Assembly (NCBI GenBank): GCA_950295325.1
Contig: OX485804.1
Location: 41,652,429-41,716,428, forward strand
Length of the DNA: 64,000 nucleotides
DNA from: Polytrichum commune
Lineage: Eukaryota; Streptophyta; Polytrichopsida; Polytrichales; Polytrichaceae
Direction of reading: 5' to 3'
Numbering within the stretch: position 1 is the first letter of the stretch; each line of letters starts with the position of its first letter. Positions 11,801-23,900 of the stretch are shown piece by piece. A model generated the notes under the pieces. The model was not told the origin of the DNA. It worked only from the letters and a program-made list of their open reading frames with translations, and ran no database searches. The translations under genes were made by a program, and so were the position numbers.

Positions 11801-14800
11801 CCCTTGTTTGTGAATGATTACCGAATACAAATTACTTAAGGAAATGCAATTTACTGTTTAACTTATAATATTATAGATTTGGAGAGAATGGATGTAAAAC
11901 TTCAATTGATACAAATAGATTAGTATTTGTCATGCCCAACATCTGATTAACAAAACCACTAACCGTGAGCTGTTGTCGGAACGTGGAGACCAGTAGATCT
12001 TCATACTGCTGGGGAGTGTAGCGGCGTGATGTGTAGGAGTCATGGAGAAGGTAATTGTTGATGTAATCATTGCTCCCAAAAACAATAAAGTACATTGCCT
12101 CATTCAGCAGCTTTGTTGCACTCGCTACTCCAAGCATGCCACGAAGGTCAGCTACTGTATTTTGGAAGTAAGAGAGTTGTCTGTTGAATGATAATCGGTC
12201 CACCTACAAAGTTCCCCAAAATATTATAAATATTCACCCAATAACTCAGTTCTAGTGAGTGCTTTTCATCGCTACCCAGATAACATTACTCAACTGTGAC
12301 CATCTCTTACGTGGCTTACAGAACCGGAGAGAATCATTCCTGAATATTATAGCACGATGCTTGAGAATATTGCCACTATCAGGCTGAATGAGTTAGAAAG
12401 TATGGTACTTAGGGTGACTTTTCATGTAGGCTGCGTGCCTATCAGATTATAGTGTGAATAAGGATTATACCTGATTATAGGGAATTTTATGAGGTAGGGT
12501 TTGTATGTGCCAACTATCTATTCCCATCTTTTGAAATCCATGTCCACCTACTAACTTTCCCCTTCTGGTTATCAAGGATGGAGTTCTAGACCAACATAGG
12601 TTCTCTTGAGTCTTTAGCGGGTCTTAATTCTTCGGTGACTGGCACTTGTAGGTTGAAGATTTTTCGTGACTACATGGAAATCTAGTAGCCCGTGTCCATT
12701 ACACTCCACATTCTAATGGACCACTATAATGTGGCTGAATAATGGCCGTGCTTAACTACATGCGAACACATCTGACCCACTATTATCTAGAATCTAGTGG
12801 GCAAGTGACCTACATGGAAACTCACCCTCAGTGAGCCCAACTCAAATGTGACAATGACCAAAAATCTGTGACTCGTGTTGCGGCTTCCATATATTTCAGA
12901 ATTTTATAACAGCTCTTGCTACAATCGCCACATCATCACATGTGGAAAAAGGTGGAATGTTGAAAGAGAACACAATAATAGCAAGGTTGAGTAATGTTAT
13001 TTTAACTTATGTTTTGAAGGAAGAGCCAGCAATATCTCCTAGTTATGATTCTGGGTATGCCACACTCGCCAGATGTCCACCACAATAGCTAATTACCAGG
13101 TTCGACCCCTTGTTTTTTTAGCTGTTTAACGTGACACATGGATTTTATCTAGGTTCTGACTAATGAAAATGTGACACGTGGCCCTTTGCTGAAACCTTTC
13201 AACCTTTGATCAATTACCTTGTGCCTAACCTGCTAATCACTTTTGGTGATTAATTAAGCAGTGGATCACTACATAGTTTTCTTCACTAAAGAGGTTCTGA
13301 TCCAATAGTATAATATAATAATTGACTTACATAATTGTAACCGGTGGAGTCTAGGATTCCCCCTGCACCTGACGCATAGTTCACCCCATTCAGCAGCACG
13401 GAACCTCGAGTTGTGGGAGCTAGGTATGGTTGTGGTATTGGGGCTCCCATGGATGTCACTGCATGATTAAGGTTGCATTAAAACAACATTGATTAGTCCA
13501 CCACAAATTTATTTCCTTACAGGCACAAACTGGACCACCTTTCGTTATCCACAGCTCGTAATCCAGGAAAAACCAATCTACAAATGTAGTCTACAAAACC
13601 TGTTCCTAAACAATGAACTGGAAGAATTTGGGAAAAATCGGTAAGGATCCCAGTGTAAACAAGTCTGACCAGTCACATGTTGATTCCTTTCAGTGTTTCA
13701 TTTATTAAATTAAGATATATTCTATGTAATCCTTTTAAAATGGTCGACAATTTGCCTAGGTCTTGAAACTGAACTGGTTATTTCTCAAACTCAACAGCTG
13801 ATCTCCATAGCAGTCGGATCTCTGCGTTTGTAGATCTATAACAAGCGTATTAATATAGAGGAGAAAATCAACGCACATGATGGACCAAAACATTCCTTGA
13901 TTTATCAAAAGAGAGGGAATTAGCGGCTTAGCAGCTTTGTATGCAAGCTTGCGAATAAACATGTCCCTGGAGTCAAAAGTGTAGCTCCTACAAGGGTCCT
14001 GAAGCGTCTTCAGAACCTGGATTTGGAGGTGCTAAAACGTCTATTAAGAACCATCGTGTTGGAGTTGCTTTCACATTTTAAGGATTGTTAAGACTATTAC
14101 TAAGTTTTAAGAAACTCAATAATTTTTTCTCTTAAAACCTACATAGAAGTGAAAAATAAACACCTACTAGGGGCTCTGGATCATGGTGAGCGACCCCTGC
14201 ATGCCTTAGAGTAATTTCTTCTGATTACTTCTAAATACAACATTTGGAAGTGAAAACCTTTTTCAATCCAGACACAAATGGTAATAGGTATCCGGGGATT
14301 CCTGATGTCTCTTAATGCCCAGTCTCTTTCCTAGCATGGTCTGAATCATCTTTGTGAAATAGGACGCAATCAATCAATTCATGAGAAGCACTGGAAGTGA
14401 TTTAGAGGGGAGTTAGAATAACTAATTACTGTTCAATCAAGAGGGGAGAGTTTATTGTGACCCCGGTTCTTGTTTGTGATGATCTTGTTCAAGAAAAAGG
14501 AGAGGGATAGCAAGCAAGCAAGGTCACATTAATTATTAGAAATTCCTCAAATTAGCAGACAAATCCTACAAATTTTGTTCAACTCCAAGAAATTTTTATC
14601 TAGCGTATAGATTTAAAAATTTAAAAATGAAAAAAAAAGCATAAGGCACATGATGCATACGTACATTTGGAGGATATTATTATGTCATCCTTTCTCAAGA
14701 AAGACGAGGGATTTAATTCAAGCAGCTCTGGACATGTGCTCTTGCACATCATGCCAAGCAGGTTGCAGAGTTCGAGAACTTATTTGTGATGCAGATCTTG

Positions 14801-16309
14801 TGTAGAAAAGGGGTCAGAGGGAGGGAGGCCAACATTGAGGGCTATAATAATCAGTTAAAAACCTCAAACTTGCCGACAATCTCTACAAATGTTCACTTCA
14901 AGGAAATCTGTAACAATCATATCAAGTTCAGGATATTGAAACACACGTACTCCAAAGATGTGAATGATATTCAATGACTTGTTCTTTTAACTCAACGAGA
15001 AATTTGTTGGGAGTGGGTCCACTATGATTTCCCACTGGTTGTTGTGCTTACAAAATCAATAATATCTATCCATTTGTGTTGCGTGCTTGGAGGTAGTATC
15101 TAAATTCGATTGAAGAGAGACCTATTTTGGTTCACTGAGGGCCACTCTTCTTTTCATAGTACCTCTTGGCATTTCAAAAGTGACTCGTATGACCCTCAAT
15201 GACCCAATATAATATTCTTCGTTCAGACCCTCCACAAAACCTCCAAGCATGTGCTGGAAACTTACGAAACTTGGAAGATCGATCTTGTATGCAAAACAAC
15301 CAACTCCCAACAAAAAGTCGCGTTAACATAGAGAATTACTCTATTATGTCATCCTTTCCCAAAAGAGCCTAGGCATTCAAGCAACTTTGGAACAGAAATG
15401 GAATTAAGAGAACAGAATAGAAACGAAACAATTTGCCGACTTACTTAGACAACAAGTGTTGAATAAAGATTCTCTTTGCCCACGGGCTACTTTCATCTTT
15501 CAAATGGTTGTACTGAGCTATGTAAACAAGTTGAACCCGACATTCAAGGACCTGCAGCTTTCGATATGTATATATATCCTCTTGCCCACGACCAGGTCGT
15601 GGAGTGACGATGAATTAGACTTGAAAGTTGTGATGATATCAATCTTGTTGAAGGAATTGGACGGATGCAGCATTAAGGTTAGTAACATTACTCTATTATG
15701 TCATCCTTCCTCGAAACGAGGCATCAAGCAACTTTTGCAACGAAACAAAACGCCGGCTTCCTTAGAAAACTAGCATGAATGAAGAGTCTCTTCGCTACGG
15801 CTCCTGCCATCTTTGAATGGTTGGACTCTACGTAAACACGTTCAACGAGGCATCCAAGGAACAGCTTTGGATATACAAGGAGTAACGATGAATCGTCAGA
15901 GTTGTAGTTTATGATACAGTACACAATGCCAATCTTGCTGAAGAAAGTGAATCTATAGGAAAATGGCTACATACATATGTGATAGCATTAACGTTAGTAA
16001 CGTCGATGATTGATTGAAAATTGTAAGTTTACCGATAATGTCAGCTGCGGTGCGACCATTGCAGAAGCGTCCCGTGGGGCTGCCATCGCCCAAGTCAATG
16101 CCGTTGGGGCGCAGATTGGCCTTGGCGAGAGACAAGGTTAAGTAGTTGTTGTTGCCAGTGTCCACCAAAGAGTCGCCCAGAATGAAGTTGGCAGCTTCAA
16201 CACTTCCGGCGTTCCACATGATGAAGATCATCACAAGAATGAGAAAACAGGCTTGCGAAAACAGGTCACGATAAACTTGGAGGCCGAGCATTCTTCGTGG
16301 AGTCGCCAT
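8851..16309 (-). CDS. GDSL esterase/lipase A (5 exons, 375 aa)
   Basis: Exons, minus strand: 16033-16309, 13331-13458, 11964-12203, 11281-11539, 8851-9074. All introns are GT-AG (phases 1, 0, 0, 1) and the frame closes at a TGA. The product belongs to the plant SGNH/GDSL hydrolase family, secreted esterases or lipases acting on acyl esters; the substrate cannot be told from sequence. Residues 1-40 form a basic start and hydrophobic signal segment. Block I is FILGDSLVDTGNNNYL with nucleophile Ser47. The oxyanion block is GSNDYINNYL at 178-187. The catalytic pair is Asp339 and His342 in FWDPFHPTD. The length is usual for the family. The start was chosen as the first ATG giving a compact signal peptide; an in-frame ATG 23 codons upstream would spoil it. 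It is the most diverged of the three local paralogues. Intron 1 (2.6 kb) and intron 4 (2.2 kb) are swollen by transposons. Confidence 0.9.
9443..10055 (-). mobile_element. Terminal-inverted-repeat element V2 in intron 4
   Basis: The left end GGGTGCAAGCATGGTAAAGT reappears inverted at the right end (10033-10055), and the next bases (GGAC) also match. TTCT flanks both sides. The interior matches family V copy 1 (2700-3400) in inverted orientation. There is no coding capacity. Related end motifs (GTGGTAAAGTGGA) also occur near 10690, inverted at 10730, and near 11680. The superfamily is uncertain. Confidence 0.55.
13611..13833 (-). mobile_element. hAT-like miniature element R2 in intron 1
   Basis: Inverted copy of family R. 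Landmarks in order are CAATGAACTGGAAG, AAATCGG, CACATGTTG, AGATATATTCTATG and GAACTGGTTATTTCTCAAAC. It lies just upstream of exon 2 of GDSL gene A in transcript order. Target duplication not recognisable; the copy is diverged. Confidence 0.6.
15004..15325. mobile_element. Long inverted-repeat foldback element T1 in intron 1
   Basis: The ends read TTGTTGGGAGTGGG on the left and CAACCAACTCCCAACAAAAAG on the right, i.e. inverted; the middle holds a GAGGGCC / GACCCTCAATG inverted pair. Related copies occur at 22336-22640 and 31855-32172. No coding sequence is seen. Confidence 0.55.
15340..16010. repeat. Imperfect ~320-bp tandem duplication in intron 1
   Basis: The sequence from CTATTATGTCATCCTTTCCC (about 15341) to GCATTAAGGTTAGTAAC (about 15670) is repeated in diverged form from CTATTATGTCATCCTTCCTC (15693) to GCATTAACGTTAGTAACG (15985). 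A further weak match to its start lies near 14678. It adjoins exon 1. Confidence 0.5.
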
Positions 16310-16438
16310 GATATTGATCAGCCTGTGCAGTCTTAGAACCGATCTCCACCCGGATTCCTCCTTCAACTGCTGCAACAACTGCCGCCGCTAGCTGCTGCAA
16401 CATCGATCTGTGATGAGCAAGATCTGCAATTTGAGAGG

Positions 16439-16446
16439 TTTTTATA
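16439..16446 (-). promoter_or_regulatory. TATA box candidate for GDSL gene A
   Basis: The minus strand reads CTTATAAAAACC, a good TATA box about 130 bp upstream of the chosen ATG at 16309. This would give a 5' UTR near 100 nt. It is a motif match supported by position only. Confidence 0.45.
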
Positions 16447-16459
16447 AGCAACTTATAAG

Positions 16460-18187
16460 TCATGGACTAGGTCACCATTTTGGCATCCCTCTCCTCTAGA
16501 CCTTCCAATTATGGAGATCGACGGCTTAGATTGAGGGCATGGGAAGGAGAGGGTTATGTTTTGTGGAAGGCGTCCTTTTTCCCAATTCTAGAACGTCATC
16601 TCATGCGCCAAATGGTTATGGTGTCATGTGGTCGGCCATGATGCAAAGTGAGCTTGAGTTAATATGGTGTTGATGATCATGAACTTTGGTGTGTGAATCC
16701 TCATAAGGAGATGAGCTTGCGACGTGGAGGATTTAACTCTGCTAGTTGTTCTAGTGAAAGGACTGGATAACCAACTCGAGTAGGTGGATGGGCACGTCAT
16801 CCACTCATATTCTCTCATTGGTTATTAGCCATGGATAGCCGATCAAGTCATGGACAAATTATGGGAATTACGGATGGTACTGTGCGTCCATGGATGATAA
16901 AGTGTGACGTGAGTTTTGAAAACCCTTGGACTACTTTTGGATGAGCAATCAATTATGCACATGTAGCTAAGTAGTACTTAGTCTAGAGTTGCAACTTGTG
17001 TGAGGTGGAATTGAATATGTAAGTTAAGGTATGTGGTCCTATTGTGGACACTCCCGACTCCACAAGCAATTATACCCATGATTGGAACGAACCTAGATTG
17101 ATCTCGATTGATTAGCAGTTGCAATGAATCAGATAAATTGTCATTCCAAGTTTTATAGTGCTTACCATCTTGTTGACGCGTTTTGTCCTTATTGGACACA
17201 AGGCATGACAAATATAGACGGTAGCACTTTGCCCTTGTGATATGGTCATTGTTGTGTCCGATACCGTACACATGTCACCCTACTACGTCTATAATAGAGT
17301 TCCTTGTGTATAATATCTAGTACATAATCATTAGAGATGAGATGCACAAGTTGTAGAAGGCTGAAGCATAGATTTGAAATTCTTTTAAAATGATCAAGAC
17401 GATCCTCTCAACAATGTTATTTATGGAACTTAAAATGATGATATATTTTGAACACATAGTCCATTAAGTTGATCATAACACATGTTGCTTTTGGTGTTCA
17501 CTCTTAAGCACACCCTCCTTAACAGTACATTCCATAATATCACCCTCCTTAATGTCACTCCCTCTCTTATATTCCCAAATCCTAGGGAATGGATGTTCTC
17601 AGTGTAAATCTCCCTTCTTGTTGTCACATTTCCCTTCCATATATCATGGGTTTTGACATTACATTAATCCACCAAAGAATTCAAACCACATGTTCACACG
17701 CATCATGACCAACCCACATCAAGTTTCTCATCAAAACCGTCAAATTTTTGACATCTAATTATAAATATTCAAAGTTAACTTCCACATGTAATAGCCGAAG
17801 GATCATAAACATGTCTTGTATTCGAAATTGGTGTATGAATGTGATCATTTGATGTTGCTTGACAACCCTTGTTTTGTAATAGTGGGGTAATAGTTCTCAA
17901 GAAAACCTTGGAAATGTTATTATATTATAGCACATCTTACTAGAAAATGTTGAACCCATCATGTCCGCTTCATAGGCATTTAGAGGTGAACCAACAACAA
18001 CTCTTAGGTGCATAGATTCAATTTTGAGGGTTTTTCTATGAGGTTGTAAGCTTAGAACAAACATTGATTGTAAAGTGGGCAGACTCTTCTCAAACATAAC
18101 ATGCCTCTTCATTTTTTCAAGTGAATCTAAGGGCTTTTGACTACAGTGGTGACCATTTAAGAAAAGTGTCCATTTTATGCTCACTGG
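16460..18187. other. Spacer between GDSL genes A and B, first part
   Basis: No gene is recognised. Open frames near 17000-17270 and 17900-18226 on the minus strand have no family signature. Confidence 0.4.
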
Positions 18188-18548
18188 CAGTATTGTAGCT
18201 ACACTAAATATTAAAATTAGTGTCATATGTTATTTTGTGTCACTATGGTAGTTTTTCTATCACCCTTCTTATGAATAAGTTTACAAGTACTGTCATCCCA
18301 ACTTAATTTATTGAAACAAAGTTTGGTATGTTCTGTAATGAAATATTGTCATGGATGGTTGAAATTTGGATCAAAAAATCATTTAGTAAAACTGATAGTC
18401 TTTGCAACATTGTAAAAGTATACTGTTCAAATTCATTTACAAGGAACGACAAATAGTGTTGGGTTTACATTTAGTGTTAGTGACACTACACAGGCGGGCT
18501 ACAGACAAATAGAATTGGTGACACTAAATACAATGTTTAGTGTAGTGA
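18188..18548. mobile_element. Short CACTA-like element X1
   Basis: The left end CTACACTAAATATT..AATTAGTGTCA and the reverse-complemented right end CACTACACTAAACATTG..TTTAGTGTCA form inverted repeats of about 27 bp. Their starts resemble CACTA-superfamily termini, and TTTAGTGT/GTGACACTA motifs recur near both ends, as in CACTA subterminal repeats. There is no transposase. A second copy of the left end lies at 20846-20906. Confidence 0.5.
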
Positions 18549-18910
18549 CCTGAAAGAGATCAAATTTTACCAGATTAGGGATTCACGGATGAGCCCCAAC
18601 ACATGACGAGTACTGGAATGGGCAAGTAAAATGGCATGTATCTATCACTCCTAGAATTTGAGAAATTTTGGTCCACTCAACACACGTGTGGTAGCTGTAA
18701 AGATCATCAATAGCAGTACACTCCTACAACCTGTAAGAGTTGCACATGAGTGCACTTTCACATCATATTCTGAGAGGTCCATATCACAAAGCCAAATTCG
18801 ACAACGGGCCTCACATGAAGAAATTCGAGTCACATGCGAAGTATCAATCAATCAAAGTGCAAAATGTTCAACAAGCACATAACTCAGATCCTTGTATTGG
18901 CATGGAAAAC

Positions 18911-19143
18911 CAAATGAACAGGGAGAACCGACCGCCTTGTCACAGAAGAACTGGTTGAGTTTGAGAAATAACCGGTTGAAGTTCAAGACTGCACGCAAGG
19001 AAATTACAGATTGTTTTAGAAGAATCTAGTGGAATATACCTCAAAGAAATGAAGAAAAACTGAATGATCACAATGTGTAACTGGTTGGATTTGGAAACAC
19101 TAGGATTGTGACCAATTATGCCCAAAAATCTTCCCGGACGTGA
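18911..19143 (+). mobile_element. hAT-like miniature element R3
   Basis: Copy of family R from CAAATGAACAGGGAG to CTTCCCGGACGTG, with internal landmarks ACTGGTTGAGTTTGAGAAAT, CCGGTTGAAGTTCAAGAC and GGAAACACTAGGATTG. Clear 8-bp flanking repeats are not visible. Confidence 0.6.
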
Positions 19144-19149
19144 GGATTC

Positions 19150-20845
19150 CTTCCAAGGACAACACAAGAAGATTAAATTCTGTTCTCGATTCAGTTTCCA
19201 TTGATTAGTGTCAAACTTATTTTTTATTTTTTCATTCAAAATAATCTATGTGTGCCGACAAGCATGTGTAATTTTTGCCTCATCACTTGGACTCACATGC
19301 TGGATTCCCTTCACACAGGCAGACCTAGCTTATCTCTACTTCAAAACTCGAGCTACCTAAGTTATCCCTTCGCACTTCCACAAGCTTGATCAGATATGTT
19401 TTTTTGTGCCCAATGATTGAGAAATTATTTTAATTCCACCTAACATATGAAAGTTGTCACATCAAGGACATTAGCTGTATCACTGATTATCCCAATTAAT
19501 GAGGGTGGCACTAATTCCCGAAGCACACATTATTTATCCAAATCTCAAAGTTAGCGAGGGTTGAAATTTTCACTGAGTCATGCTAAAGTTATGAACTACC
19601 TATACAAGATAAAAATCATTGCTTAAATAGGCCTTTATAATACTTATAAAATTCACTTTCACTTTCCAATGAGAAAGTCATTGAACGTTTTTTCATGCAT
19701 AGCATGTAATTCACCATTGCATCAAACAAACAAAGACAAGAGCATAATATCTTTAACCACAACCCAAAGAGCAAAAGTCAAGGGAGCTCATGAGCGCTTC
19801 AAGAGCCTTCAATTTATAAAAACCTAGAACCCAAATGCAAACCCCAACAAGAATGGACAAGATAGTCATGGAGGACTATTACCATATGACAACAATGCTG
19901 GTGAATGTGAATGTGAATTGGATGAAACTAACACATCTATTGTCAAATTTTCCTCTAATCCTCAAGGCCCCCTTTTTGTACATTTACTTTTACTTCAAAA
20001 TTCTTAACAACTTTTCCAAATGTACACACTAGAGAAAAACACAATACCTCTTCCTTATGTATATTATGTTTGTTAATGCCTCAAATAGTACCCCTTCTTA
20101 CACTCACGTTAGTTCTTACATTGTATGAAGAGTCTGTCCCTAGGGACTCCAATGCAAACTTTGAATGAACATCAATGATGCATATTTTGATAAAAAAAGA
20201 AATATATTTTGATGTTGATGTAAAAACGGCCTTTGTGCTCACATTGACAGTGTAGTTTAACATTTGGACGATATTTAATTTTTAGGGAATTCTTTGCATA
20301 CATGTGGTTAGAAATATGGGACAATTTGCATTCTCCAAATGCAAGGCGGGTAGCCCATTGCGATTTCCAGTTTTGGCATTAGAATTTATGGAGGTGCTCA
20401 ACTATTGAGATGTTCCCATTTGGTGGATCACACAAGCCATCTGCTCATTTTCTAGGTGAATTTGATTGGTCAAAGGTTTTTGGAGGGAGATAAAACATGG
20501 CATTTTCTTGTGCATCCCTTCCTTCGATTGTAATAGTCTAAAAATCCATAGAATTATTCATGCTCATTTTCCCCCTTGAAATAGCTCATCCTCCATGTTT
20601 CAAAACCTCAAAACTTGTCCATGGGAATCCCACAGCCAACATTGAGTGAAAGGCACTTAAAACAACCCTTTCCTAGGCTCGAGAACTTAAGAGCTAATTA
20701 TCCACAACAACATTTCTTAACCAACATGTTTAGATGCAGATCGAACCAAACTTTATCAGTAATCGGCATGAGTTTCATGCAAATTTCAATCATCCATGAC
20801 AGTAATTTGTAAGCTCATTCGTAAGAAATGTCATCAATCAGAAGA
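19150..20845. other. Spacer between GDSL genes A and B, second part
   Basis: No gene is recognised. Short open frames have no domain signature and none is supported by a neighbour. Confidence 0.4.
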
Positions 20846-20906
20846 GCTACCACAACAGTGACATAAAATACCATATAACACTAGATTCAATATTTAGTGT
20901 AGTTAA
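20846..20906 (-). repeat. CACTA-like end fragment X2
   Basis: Read on the minus strand it gives CTACACTAAATATTGAATCT, then AGTGTTATATGG and TATTTTATGTCACTG, matching the left end of X1. It ends 38 bp downstream of the stop codon of GDSL gene B, probably within that gene's 3' UTR. Confidence 0.5.
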
Positions 20907-20943
20907 CAGGGCCATGCTTGTTAGGAGTAGTCGTCATCAATCA

Positions 20944-23900
20944 TCACCCGAACGCCAAACTTGCAAGCTGCTCAATGTTCATGGGTTCAATAACATCCAA
21001 GCCTCCGGAGTAGGCCGCGTTCCCGAGGAGCATATTGGTTCTATCGGTGGGATGATACGGGTCCCAGAAAAGGTAGGCCGATCGGTCCGAGCAAGGTATA
21101 ATTGTAGGGAGGCATGGAACTGCGCCATTGTAAGGCCCCAGCCCACAGCAACCTTTGTTCACGGTCGTAAACCCTGTGCAGATTCAATCCATTTTTATTA
21201 GAGTCAGCAATGATTTCTCCAACAATTTGAGAGAAATGATCAGGTCGTAAACCCTGTGCAGATTCATATCCATTTTATCAGTGTCAGCCACCGATTTCTC
21301 CAACACTTTGAGAGAAATGATCAGATTGATGAACGGGACACCCGGCCACTAGTTAGTTACACATGAACAGATTGGATTCGAGAAACAATCGGTTGGAGTT
21401 CAAGACTTCAGGGAAAAATTACCCATTGTTTTAGAGGAATATAGAGAATATACCTCAAATTAATAAGGAACAACTGAAAGATGTCAACATGTAACCGATT
21501 GAACTTGGAAACACTAGGATCTCGCTCGACTGATTATGCCCATAATCCTCCCCAGACACTTAGATCCTTGGACCATAGGAGAAAGAAGTATATAGTAATG
21601 ATACTTTGGAAAGAGGGAATTATCATACAGGAGCGTACTTCTCATTCGTCCAACGTAATAGCCCCTAAAATATAGTATGTAGTTTGGAGGTTACTTTTTA
21701 AAGTCAATTTGACAGCAGAACTAGCTTTGAAGATCTTGAATTAGTCTACTCAAGGTCATTTGAGATGCATCGACAACAAAACCTACAGGGGTCAAGTTTT
21801 CATGTTGGATGGATGAGAGGTGCGTTCGTATATGGTAAATCCCTCTCTCCCAATACTTTCAGTCCATTTGACATGTTCTCCTCTACTGCTACCGAATATA
21901 TTAAGGTTCCTACCATTGATGGACCGGTGGTATATAGGTGAATGCATGGTATCAAATAATCAACATCAGTAATTATTAGTGGCATCCAAGAACCTACCCG
22001 TGGGTACCAAAATTGTATGCAAACCAAATAGTGATATATGTGACCTCAGTATGTCAAGGTGAGAGATTCTTTACGTACCCAAGTTATTATTTGGGTCAGT
22101 AGGTACCATTCTGAACCACATTGATACTAGGGAAATACCGCCTCAGTATGAAGGCTTTTGCATGGTTTATAGACCATAATGGTATCGGAAAAAGAAAAAA
22201 AGAAAAAAAGAAAGAAAAACAACTATCAAAAACCTTATCCTAGTACTAGTATTTAGAAAAAAGGTGAAATCCTCATTATAGATATCCGAATGGTATGAAA
22301 TTTGATGATACCAGATCAAGCACTAGTTCTACTATTTTTGGCAAAGCTTCAAGACTTCAAAGCTTGTTTCGTATAGAATATTTTCCTTGTTCAATAAAGT
22401 TCTGGTGCATGCTTGGAGTTGGTGTGGAGGTTTAAACAAAGACTACTTTATATCAGTTCAATGAGGACCAAACTCATTTTGGCATACCAAAATGAGTTTG
22501 GGCCCCAATGAACAAATCTAGAATGTTATGTGTTCAAACCTCCACCTTGACTCCAAACATGCGTTAACCGAAAACTTATTGAACATGAGAGATGTTGTAT
22601 GCAAAACCAACAAATTCCCGATCAAAACTCCAGTTGAAATAAAGGATAAACTCTACTTCGTAGGATTAAACTTCCATGTGGTTTGAAGTGCTAGGTATTC
22701 ATATGAATTGCAAGAAGTGTAATAATACAATTTTTAGGAGGAGGCCGTGTATGTACCAAAAGTGCCCGGATTGGCAACATAGGACGCGACCAAATCGTAT
22801 GTATTGCCGTAGAGGAAGATGGACCCTTGGAGACTTGCAGTGAGCCGGTTGAGGAGAGTTTTGGTGGCCGCATTGAGATCCCTCGCGTAGCTGTTCACAA
22901 ACTCGATGCAGATGCCGTCAGAGCTTTTCTGGTTGAACAATTGAGATGGTATGCATCCCAGTGGACCCACTCCAAACACAACTATTTTTCGGGCTCCGAG
23001 ACCGTATAACCTCTGCAAAAAAAAAAAAAAACAAACAAAACATGAAGTGCAGACAACTATTGAGTACTTCATGCATTCATAACCAAGACCTTGAAATTTG
23101 AAAATTAATGGTTGATGTGAAGAGGTGGCCAAGGATTTGTGCTACTCAAGTGAGTTGAAGGTGAAAACGTTGGAGAACCCCTTCGAGCTTGGTGAATTCT
23201 TTTCTTAGCAGAGTTGATCGGAATTAGTATTAGAGATCCGGAATTTAGTCTAGTGACAATAAGTTGAGATGAGTTTGACAATCATAACATTATTCAACGA
23301 TGTGGGTTGGTTTCATGACCCTATAATATGTCGATTATGTTTTGTGGCCCCCCCGAACAAAGTAAGAATATCCATTTACTATACATGCATTCAGGCTGAC
23401 ACTTGGATATGTGGGTGGAGTTACATTTCCGATTCTATTCACATGACTCATTGTATGTTGGTATGTATGAACACCAAAATGACACTTCTTACGACGAGTT
23501 GGATCATGTGCTCAAAATATTGACACCATTCTAAGTTCAATAGTTAAGATAATTTGGATCGAAACCGTGCAGTCACTTAATGAGAAAAAGAAGAATCTTC
23601 ACATCTACCTCTTATAACTTATATTACAATTCAACTCTAATTTTGAAACTTCACATGACAAAGTTTGTAATTTGTAAAAGCTTGCTAACTAGATGAGACA
23701 ATTCTTAATCAATCCAACGGCCCAAATTGCTTGTGGTTTTTGGTAGTGGCCACTTCAGTAGGGCCACATTTCTTAATTTAGAGCGGATGAACAAGTACCC
23801 CATTTGGTCATGGCCTTCACAAGAGTGACCGATAATAATTATTTCGACTACAAATCACACGCGAACAGAGAAACTTTTAGATTCCTTTGCAAGTCAACAA

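Noticed and set aside
20914..21201. Plus-strand open frame of 95 codons
   Set aside because: It is the antisense shadow of GDSL gene B exon 5. The same applies to plus-strand frames at 22827, 30351, 31528 and 32424.
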